Source: a bacterium UBA2214 (GTDB taxonomy: Bacteria > Zhuqueibacterota > Zhuqueibacteria > Residuimicrobiales > Residuimicrobiaceae). Taken from it: 12,607 nucleotides of DNA. A program made the translations under genes and the position numbers. Below the pieces are notes generated by a model. It was not told the origin of the DNA. It did not search any database and was given only the letters and a program-made list of their open reading frames with translations. This document shows positions 7,198 to 12,607 of this stretch, piece after piece. The stretch is taken from positions 1 through 12,607 of the forward strand of contig DCUM01000042.1 of assembly GCA_002327255.1 (NCBI GenBank). The letters are read 5' to 3'. Position 1 is the first letter of the stretch. Each line of letters starts with the position of its first letter.

Positions 7198-7728
7198 TTA
7201 CACCTGGGCCTTTCTTGCGGTCATCCGTTTCCAGGCGATGCGGCCTGCCAGATAGAACAGAATGACCAGCGGGATCAGCCATTTCGGCGTGATCCACACC
7301 AGGGCGATCACGCGCAGGCGTGCCAGCACAAAAATGGCCGCAAAAGCGACGCCGGCGAACAGGGCCATGCCGCTCAGACGCGTGAATCCCGGCACCTCCT
7401 CAAAGTTGACGAACTGACGGTAGAGGTAAAGCGAAGCCGCCATCCACAGCGGCGGGAAAAAATAAAAGGCGGGCACACTCAGCAGGTTGGACCCCGTAAA
7501 GAAGAGCAAATAGGCCAGGATCATCAGGTAGAACATCCCGGGAATGGTGGTCAGATAAATGGGAATTGACATGAAGCGGTGCGCCCAGACGTGGCGATTC
7601 GATTTCAGCAGTGCATAACAGATGATCAGACTCCCGAGGGTCAGCACCAGCATCCCTGCCATCAGCATCGGCCATTGCCGCGACAGGCCGATGAGCAGAT
7701 CCTCCAGGGTTTGCGATTGATGATTCAT
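7198..7728 (-). CDS. Multi-pass membrane protein of unknown function
   Basis: 176 residues with about five predicted membrane segments (roughly 20-42, 52-75, 83-100, 119-140 and 148-165) separated by short loops. The C-terminus is basic (AWKRMTARKAQV), probably cytoplasmic. There is no enzyme or transporter motif that I can name. ATG 7728 was chosen because AAAGGAT lies about 8 bases upstream and translation from there leads straight into a normal N-terminus. The open frame extends to 7824, but that part reads as low-quality Gly/Trp/Pro sequence. It sits between two other minus-strand genes with gaps of 135 and 258 bases, so it is probably transcribed separately. Confidence 0.78.
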   Translation of the reverse strand: MNHQSQTLEDLLIGLSRQWPMLMAGMLVLTLGSLIICYALLKSNRHVWAHRFMSIPIYLTTIPGMFYLMILAYLLFFTGSNLLSVPAFYFFPPLWMAASLYLYRQFVNFEEVPGFTRLSGMALFAGVAFAAIFVLARLRVIALVWITPKWLIPLVILFYLAGRIAWKRMTARKAQV

Positions 7729-7958
7729 ATTGATGATCCTTTCCGGCCATGATGGGGCCATGCTGCCCCCGCCACAGCCCCACAGCCAACGACCATACAG
7801 CGCAGGAATGAAATGATACGCCACTGAAAGTGCCGCAACAGGTTTGCCTCCATAACGGCCGTCCTGTTGAGAGATGCCCTACTGATGTGGCGGCATGGCC
7901 CGCGCCACAGGACGTGCGCGGCGCTATTGGGAGATAACCAATGAGAAGATGCAAAACG

Positions 7959-7971
7959 CCGCCTGTGGCGG
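7959..7971 (-). terminator. Weak terminator-like hairpin after the C1 peptidase gene
   Basis: Read leftward, CCGCC-ACA-GGCGG begins 16 bases after the stop codon and is followed by CG and TTTT. The stem is only 5 bp and the T-run short, so termination may be inefficient. A second inverted repeat (TGTGGCG 7886-7892 with CGCCACA 7903-7909) lies further along the same transcript. Confidence 0.3.
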
Positions 7972-7986
7972 ATCGATCCTCCCGGC

Positions 7987-9207
7987 TTAATTGAATTTCG
8001 CCAGCACCTCGCGGGCGGCATCCTTGTGCAAGGTCACGCAGAGCGTTTTCAGTTTGATATAATCCTCGTGATAGAAATAATAACCCGGGTGGCTGCTGTT
8101 ATAGGCAGAGCTCCAGGAATCCTTGACCAGATACCAGTCGTGGCCGTCTTTTTCGACGTAACCGACCAGGTGCAGTCCGTGATCATCCTCCGTGGTCTTG
8201 TTGCTGAAGCGGAACTGCCGCGCCAGATCATCGATGAAGGCGGCGGGGATGTCGAAGGAGGGGACAACCGCCATGCCGGCGGCGCCAAAGGAATAGCCGG
8301 GTTCGCTCATGTCACCGCCGATTTCGATCGTATAGCCGTCGCGAATGGCTTTTTTGATGACCGCCATGAAATCCGCCAGCGGCACGTTGTAGTAATCATC
8401 GCTGTGCCACCAGTTGTCCGGCACCGGAAACGCCACTTTTTTGTAAAAGCCCTGCTGCTGAAGCGAGAGCAGATCGACGTAATCGTCGGGGTTGATGCGC
8501 GCGACTTTGGCGAGGTACTCTTTGGGCGTCAGCGCGGCATTGTCGACGGTCACTTTGGCGGGCGGCGGGCCGATATGATGATCGAGAATGGCGCGCACGG
8601 TGTTGAGGACTGCTTCCTCGTTCCAGGCCTGCGCGGCTTTGACGCTGTTGAGATAGGTCTCGATCTCGGCAAAGAGGTCGGTGTGATTGTGAAAGGGGAG
8701 GCCCTTGATCAAACCGGTGTAATCGGCGGCGGGCACGGCGCCGTACTTTTTCCAGATGCGCAGCACGGCATTGGCTTCGGAACCCTGGCCGAGGAAACTG
8801 GTGCCGCGGCTTTTCACGAATTCGCGCGCTTTTTCCACATATTCCCAATAGATCGTGTGCAATTCGGAGAGATCGATCTTGCGCCCGCTGGTGCGGTAGA
8901 TTTCAGATTCGAGCATCGATGTGGTCGAGAAGCACCAGCACATGCCCGAGACGCCCTGAAGAAGGGGCGGCTGATGCCAGTGGCTTTTGAAATCTGCCAT
9001 GGCCGGCGGGTTGAAAGTGGAGAAATCGACCTGAAAGACTTTGGCGGCTTGCTTGCCGGTCGCGGTCTTTTGTGTCACCATTTTGATCGAATCGTACATG
9101 GCGTCCTTTTTGACTTCGAATACCGCCCTGTCGCGGCGCTCCTGCGCGTTGACCAGGGCGGTGCTGGTTGTGATGATGATCATCAGCAGAGGCAGAAAAC
9201 GTTTCAT
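7987..9207 (-). CDS. Exported C1B-like cysteine peptidase
   Basis: 406 residues with a clear signal peptide (MKRFLPLLMIIITTSTALVNA, cleavage likely after A21), so it acts in the periplasm or outside the cell, unlike cytoplasmic bleomycin hydrolase and PepC. The papain-like core resembles the C1B group. Q84 is the oxyanion Gln and C90 the nucleophile in GMCWCF. H346 lies in DDHGLHLVGY. VKDSW (361-365) is where the catalytic Asn normally sits, and here it is Asp (D363). The C-terminus GYYFYHEDYIKLKTL resembles bacterial C1B-like proteins as I recall them. ATG 9207 was preferred over an upstream in-frame start (9339) because it begins the signal peptide and has AAGGAAAG close before it. The substrate is unknown; activity with Asp is plausible but unproven. 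Confidence 0.88.
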   Translation of the reverse strand: MKRFLPLLMIIITTSTALVNAQERRDRAVFEVKKDAMYDSIKMVTQKTATGKQAAKVFQVDFSTFNPPAMADFKSHWHQPPLLQGVSGMCWCFSTTSMLESEIYRTSGRKIDLSELHTIYWEYVEKAREFVKSRGTSFLGQGSEANAVLRIWKKYGAVPAADYTGLIKGLPFHNHTDLFAEIETYLNSVKAAQAWNEEAVLNTVRAILDHHIGPPPAKVTVDNAALTPKEYLAKVARINPDDYVDLLSLQQQGFYKKVAFPVPDNWWHSDDYYNVPLADFMAVIKKAIRDGYTIEIGGDMSEPGYSFGAAGMAVVPSFDIPAAFIDDLARQFRFSNKTTEDDHGLHLVGYVEKDGHDWYLVKDSWSSAYNSSHPGYYFYHEDYIKLKTLCVTLHKDAAREVLAKFN

Positions 9208-9311
9208 GACAGCTTTCCTTCCTGTGGGGTCGATATGCCGGTGCTCCTGTAGACGCATAGAGGCAGTGGTTCTTTTGACGCCAGACATCGCAGCGATGCC
9301 GGCCATAGGGG

Positions 9312-9339
9312 AAAATAGTGAATTGTGCTCTCTTTTCAA
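9312..9339 (-). promoter_or_regulatory. Candidate promoter of the C1 peptidase gene
   Basis: Read leftward, TTGAAA (9339-9334) and TATTTT (9317-9312) are 16 bases apart. This predicts a start near 9305 and a leader of about 98 bases. It is a sigma70-type match only; there is no supporting operator. Confidence 0.33.
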
Positions 9340-9566
9340 ATAGAAATTGATCAGGATGCAGATTTCGTGGCGTGCCGGTGGTCTTTATACCTTCATATAT
9401 CAGGCGACCGTAATGCAGCTTGCCCCGAGGCCGGCCTGCAAGGCAGAAAGGCGCGAACTTTTTGCCGGCAGCTTCGTCTATCATTCGTGATTCGGGCTGT
9501 AAATGTTCAACGGCCATTGTCGCAAATAATTTTTTTCCAGCAAGTTATGGCTTTTTACGGGGTTTA

Positions 9567-9595
9567 AAGACAAGAACAATGTACTTTGCTAAAAT
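9567..9595 (+). promoter_or_regulatory. Candidate promoter of the macAB-like operon
   Basis: AAGACA (9567-9572) and TAAAAT (9590-9595) are separated by 17 bases, with a leader of about 43 bases to the macA start. The -10 is good and the -35 is partial. Confidence 0.38.
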
Positions 9596-9644
9596 GAATA
9601 TGGTATCACAACAAACCAGGTAAATCCAATCAATCGGGAGAAAC

Positions 9645-10949
9645 ATGAAAAAGAAATGGATCATCCTCGTCGCGGCGTTATTGATCATTGCGGCCGCGTT
9701 GGGTTTTTATTTCAGAAAAAACGGCAAAACCACTTCGGCCTATATGACCGAAACCCTCAAAAGCGGCAGTCTGACCAACAAGGTTACCAGCAGCGGCAGC
9801 CTGAAGGCCATGCGCACGGTGGACGTCGGCACGCAGGTTTCCGGAATTATTGACAAGCTCAATGTCGATTTCAACGATAATGTGCGCAGAGGCCAATTGC
9901 TGGCGGTGCTCGACACGGTGCTGCTGAAATCAGCGCTCGAAGATGCACAGGCCAATTACAAAAAGGCCACGGCGAATCTGGAACAGTCGCGCGCGGATCA
10001 CGCCCGCAGTCTGCCGCTCTTTGAAAAAGGCCTGATTTCGGAAGCCGAATACCTGCCCATCAAGACCTCCATGAAGACCAATGAAGCCAATCTGCAGAGT
10101 GCGCTTTCCGGACTGCAGCGCGCCGAACGCAATCTCAAATATGCCTTTGTTCGCTCTCCGATCGATGGCAAGGTCATTCAGCGCAACATCGAAGAGGGCC
10201 AGACGGTGGCCGCCAGCCTGCAGGCGCCGACGCTGTTCCTCATCGCCGAGGATTTGTCCAAGATGGAAATTCATGCACTGGTGGACGAAAGCGATATTGG
10301 CTTGATCAAGGAAGGCCAGGATGTCACTTTCACGGTGCAGACGTATAGCAACAAAACCTTCACCGGCAAGGTGCGGCAGATTCGCCTGCAGCCCGAGACG
10401 GTGCAAAATATCGTCAATTATACCGTGGTCATCGACGCCCGCAATGATGAGTATCTGCTGCTGCCCGGCATGACTGCAATGGTCGATTTCATCATCGATC
10501 AGCGCGTCGATGTCCTGCTGGTTCCCAATGCGGCGATGCGCTTCCAGCCCGCGCCTGAGGTGCTGCAGCGCGCGACGGAAGCCGAACGCAAGCGCCTCGC
10601 CGATTTGCCCGACTCGCTCAAGGAGCGCTTCAGCCGCGGCGGTGGTGCGGGTATGCCGGGCGGCACAGCCGCTGGCGCGGGCGGCGGTATGGGCATGGGC
10701 GGCGCCATGGGTTCTGCGGGCGGCGCGGTGCGCCGGGAAATGGGTGTGGTCTGGTACCTCGATGAAAAAGGCAATCCCGCCATGGCGCGCTTTCGCGCCG
10801 GCGTCAGCGACGGCAAGATGACCGAAGTCGTGCGCAGCCGTGATTTGAAGGAAGGCACGAAGGTCATCACCGGCACGACGTCTGCCACGACGACCCGATC
10901 GACGCAGACCACGACGCAGAGCGGCCGGCCGCCGATGCGGATGTTCTAG
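9645..10949 (+). CDS. macA: MacA-like periplasmic adaptor (HlyD/RND-MFP family)
   Basis: 434-residue membrane-fusion protein expected to link an inner-membrane MacB-type ABC exporter to an outer-membrane channel. It has an N-terminal signal-anchor helix (about 5-23), the first lipoyl half (about 55-95, GTQVSGIIDKL ... VRRGQLLAVLD), an alpha-helical hairpin (about 95-167), the second lipoyl half (168-200, VRSPIDGKVI then EEGQTV), and a beta-barrel (about 205-300, PGMTAMV, VPNAAM). Unusually, residues 331-361 are a Gly/Ala/Met-rich low-complexity insert before the last beta domain, and the C-terminal tail is Thr-rich (410-425). ATG 9645 has GGGAG five bases upstream. The ATPase gene starts 33 bases after the stop, so this is an operon. 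The exported substrate (antibiotic, lipid or peptide) is unknown; macA is used for family resemblance only. Confidence 0.93.
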   Translation: MKKKWIILVAALLIIAAALGFYFRKNGKTTSAYMTETLKSGSLTNKVTSSGSLKAMRTVDVGTQVSGIIDKLNVDFNDNVRRGQLLAVLDTVLLKSALEDAQANYKKATANLEQSRADHARSLPLFEKGLISEAEYLPIKTSMKTNEANLQSALSGLQRAERNLKYAFVRSPIDGKVIQRNIEEGQTVAASLQAPTLFLIAEDLSKMEIHALVDESDIGLIKEGQDVTFTVQTYSNKTFTGKVRQIRLQPETVQNIVNYTVVIDARNDEYLLLPGMTAMVDFIIDQRVDVLLVPNAAMRFQPAPEVLQRATEAERKRLADLPDSLKERFSRGGGAGMPGGTAAGAGGGMGMGGAMGSAGGAVRREMGVVWYLDEKGNPAMARFRAGVSDGKMTEVVRSRDLKEGTKVITGTTSATTTRSTQTTTQSGRPPMRMF

Positions 10950-10982
10950 GCGATGGTATTGACAGAGAAAAGGAAGTCAGGA

Positions 10983-11729
10983 ATGGATCCCGTTATCCTC
11001 ACCAAAAATTTGACCAAAACCTATCACATGGGAGATGTGGACGTCCACGCCCTGCGCGGCGTCAGTGTCCATGTCGAACGCGGTGATTTTCTCGCCATCA
11101 TGGGCGCCTCCGGTTCCGGCAAATCGACGCTGATGAATCTGATCGGCTGTCTGGATCAACCTACAGCCGGAGATTACTATCTCGATGGCAAACAGGTCAC
11201 GGCCCTGGAAAAAAACGAATACGCGGACATCCGCAATGAAAAGATCGGCTTTGTCTTTCAGGGCTTTAATTTGCTGTCGCGCACCTCAGCGCTGGACAAT
11301 GTCGAACTCCCGCTGCTCTATGACCGCCACAAGCGATTTCCCAATCCGGTGGCATCCGCGCAGAGGGCGCTGGAACGCGTCGGACTGAGCGATCGTATGG
11401 ATCATATGCCCAATCAGCTTTCCGGCGGTCAGCAGCAGCGTGTGGCCATCGCCCGCGCCCTGGTGACCGAGCCGGCCATTTTGCTGGCCGATGAACCCAC
11501 CGGCAATCTCGACACGCGCACCTCGTTTGAAATCATGTCGTTGTTTCAGGAACTCAATGACCAGGGCATCACCATTCTCCTGGTGACCCATGAAAAAGAC
11601 ATTGCCATGTACGCCAAACGAATCGTCGAAATGCGTGATGGCCTCATCCTGCGCGATCAGAACGTGCCGAAACGGCGCAACGCCAGCTATGATCTGGCCC
11701 ATTTTCAGGAAATGGTTTTCGAAGAGTAA
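10983..11729 (+). CDS. MacB-type ABC transporter ATPase
   Basis: 248-residue ATP-binding subunit of the LolD/MacB class. It has Walker A GASGSGKST (41-49), Q-loop FVFQGFNLL (Q93), signature LSGGQQQR (146-153), Walker B ILLADEP (166-172) with catalytic E171, D-loop NLD (175-177) and H-loop H203 in LLVTHEKD. The ATPase is a separate protein, not fused to the permease as in E. coli MacB. I chose ATG 10983 because AAAGGAAG ends six bases before it; an in-frame ATG at 10953 adds ten residues with a poorer signal. A charged tail (KRRNASYDLAHFQEMVFEE) follows the usual core. The permease gene begins 9 bases after the stop. It would power an export system together with the adaptor upstream. Confidence 0.96.
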   Translation: MDPVILTKNLTKTYHMGDVDVHALRGVSVHVERGDFLAIMGASGSGKSTLMNLIGCLDQPTAGDYYLDGKQVTALEKNEYADIRNEKIGFVFQGFNLLSRTSALDNVELPLLYDRHKRFPNPVASAQRALERVGLSDRMDHMPNQLSGGQQQRVAIARALVTEPAILLADEPTGNLDTRTSFEIMSLFQELNDQGITILLVTHEKDIAMYAKRIVEMRDGLILRDQNVPKRRNASYDLAHFQEMVFEE

Positions 11730-11738
11730 AGGACTTTT

Positions 11739-12607
11739 ATGCTGCAAATCAAAAATATACTCAAATCTGCGTTTCGCAGTATTTTGAAAAACCGCATGCG
11801 CAGCCTGCTCACCTCACTGGGCATCATCATCGGTGTCGCGGCGGTAATCGTCATGGTGGCGATTGGCCGCGGCGCCTCGGAGCGCATCTCCAAACAGATC
11901 TCCTCGATGGGCACGGATCTGTTGATGGTGCGGCCGGGCATGAGCATGTTCGGCGGCGTCAGCCGCGGCGCCGGCAGTTTCAACCGTATGACGTTTGCGG
12001 ATGTGGAGCGGATCAAGGCGGAGGCGACCTACGTCAAGTCGGTCTCTCCCTATGTGCGCAGCAACGCCCAGGTCATCGGCGGCGGCAACAACTGGAGTAC
12101 TTCCATCAACGGCGTCAGCCCGGAATATCTCTATATACGAAATTTCGAAATCGCTTCGGGGGAAATGTTCGGAGAGCGCGATGTGGCATCACGGCGCAAA
12201 GTGGCGGTGCTGGGAAAAACCATCGCCGATACCCTCTTCAAGGGCAGCGAGCCGGTCGGTGAAGAAATCCGCATCAGAAACACGCCCTTCACCGTCATCG
12301 GCGTGCTCAAACCCAAGGGTGTCAGCGGCCCGGGCGGCGATCTCGATGATGTGGTGCTGGTGCCGGCCACCACGGCGCTGTACCGGCTGGCGCCACCGGC
12401 CTTTCTGGCGGGCTACACCTTTGAATTCAAGGTCAGGCAGAAGCTGGACGAGGCGCGGCTGAAGGGCCAGCTCACGCTGGCGGGCTACCAGCACGTGACA
12501 CAGGTGGTGAGCCCGGGCGAGTACGCGGTGCGCGGCGGCCTGATCGACCTCTTCCCCATGGGCTCGCTGGTGCCCTACCGGGTGGACCTGTTCGACGACG
12601 AGATCGA
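11739..12607 (+). CDS. MacB-type permease, 5' part, running in frame into an Mfd fragment
   Basis: Residues 1 to about 207 are the N-terminal part of a MacB/FtsX-type permease. They comprise a basic start (LKSAFRSILKNRMRSLLTS), the first membrane helix with the family motif LGIIIGVAAVIVMVAIGRGA (about 27-46), and the periplasmic MacB_PCD domain (ISSMGTDLLMVRPG, RKVAVLGKTIADTLF, FTVIGVLKPKG, DDVVLVP). ATG 11739 has AAAGGA five bases upstream and lies 9 bases after the ATPase stop. From about residue 208 (base 12,360) the sequence stops resembling MacB and reads as Mfd (next entry), although the frame stays open to the window edge. The other three membrane helices expected of MacB are therefore absent. 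I trust the gene call only to about 12,370. Confidence 0.85.
   Translation, partial: MLQIKNILKSAFRSILKNRMRSLLTSLGIIIGVAAVIVMVAIGRGASERISKQISSMGTDLLMVRPGMSMFGGVSRGAGSFNRMTFADVERIKAEATYVKSVSPYVRSNAQVIGGGNNWSTSINGVSPEYLYIRNFEIASGEMFGERDVASRRKVAVLGKTIADTLFKGSEPVGEEIRIRNTPFTVIGVLKPKGVSGPGGDLDDVVLVPATTALYRLAPPAFLAGYTFEFKVRQKLDEARLKGQLTLAGYQHVTQVVSPGEYAVRGGLIDLFPMGSLVPYRVDLFDDEI
12360..12607 (+). other. mfd: Fragment of transcription-repair coupling factor Mfd, probably foreign
   Basis: Residues 208-289 of the open frame match the UvrB-like N-terminal region of Mfd: TTALYRLAPPAFLAGY, LDEARLKGQLTLAGYQHV, VVSPGEYAVRGGLIDLFPMG, PYRVDLFDDEI. From memory, the E. coli Mfd equivalents lie near residues 106-189 (MQRVCPHSFLHG, GYRHVDQV, GEYATRGALLDLFPMG, PYRLDFFDDEI). 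The exact wording here is closer to what I recall of betaproteobacterial Mfd. G+C by hand count is about 68% (168 of 247 bases), above the preceding DNA, and codons shift to CTG/GTG/GGC. No Mfd start lies upstream, so this is an internal piece joined to the permease. A chimeric contig end is the likeliest explanation. Confidence 0.85.

Larger units (their letters stand above)
9208..9644. other. Divergent intergenic region between C1 peptidase and macA
   Basis: 437 bases without a supportable gene; the short open frames here lack ribosome-binding sites and conserved-looking sequence. It contains one promoter candidate in each direction (listed separately). GCCGGC occurs at 9431-9436 and again near 9473, which could pair, but the spacing is long and no function is evident. 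Confidence 0.5.

Noticed and set aside
7725..8021. 98-codon minus-strand frame between the membrane protein and the C1 peptidase
   Set aside because: It overlaps the C1 peptidase end, lacks a ribosome-binding site and is Arg/Pro/Trp-rich like chance frames.
8026..9252. 408-codon plus-strand frame opposite the C1 peptidase
   Set aside because: It is a shadow of a gene with signal peptide and catalytic motifs on the minus strand.
10953..10982. Upstream start for the ABC ATPase
   Set aside because: It adds only MVLTEKRKSG with a weak ribosome-binding site; AAAGGAAG directly serves the ATG at 10983.
12340..12607. A novel MacB-Mfd fusion protein
   Set aside because: It would lack essential parts of both proteins, and composition and apparent taxonomy change at the joint; it is reported instead as a probable chimera.

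Overview
The window is moderately GC-rich bacterial DNA, roughly 57-60% G+C by eye. It carries compact chromosomal-type genes and shows no tRNA, rRNA, phage, transposon or CRISPR signature. The gene content fits a free-living bacterium: a long exported M14 peptidase with a sodium symporter, PdxST-type vitamin B6 synthesis, an exported C1B-like cysteine peptidase and a MacAB-type export system. The style of the two exported peptidases recalls the FCB superphylum (Calditrichota/KSB1-like lineages). That placement is an impression from protein style, not a database result.

Layout. (1) 1-4551, minus strand: a 71-residue two-helix membrane protein, a 941-residue secreted M14 metallopeptidase whose start overlaps it by 14 bases, and a sodium:solute symporter that runs off the left edge. 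They look like one transcription unit and may couple extracellular peptide breakdown to uptake (inference). (2) 4552-4924: divergent intergenic region with a promoter candidate and two leader hairpins ahead of pdxS. (3) 4925-6391, plus strand: pdxS and pdxT, stop and start codons abutting, with all expected catalytic residues present. (4) 6392-6741: an array of 99-bp units. Two are near-identical and one is diverged. The array ends in a strong bidirectional terminator. (5) 6742-7062, minus: a small, very basic protein with a Rho-N/SAP-like N-terminus. (6) 7198-7728, minus: an unrecognised multi-pass membrane protein. (7) 7987-9207, minus: an exported C1 peptidase with Asp in place of the usual catalytic Asn. 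(8) 9645 to the right edge, plus: a MacA-like adaptor, a MacB-type ABC ATPase and the start of a MacB-type permease.

The most important observation is at the right edge. The last ~230-250 bases continue the permease frame but no longer encode a MacB protein. They encode a piece of the transcription-repair coupling factor Mfd, of a type I associate with betaproteobacteria, and G+C rises to about 68%. The switch falls in a short stretch (about 12,355-12,380) where both families would encode a similar V-P-x-T-T peptide. The likeliest cause is a chimeric contig end (misassembly through shared sequence) rather than a new gene fusion, so the end of the permease gene should not be trusted.

I did not find a convincing undescribed defence, mobile or RNA-guided system. 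The leads most worth following are the 99-bp array next to pdxT, the Asn-to-Asp cysteine peptidase, the small Rho-N-like basic protein and the M14/symporter locus.
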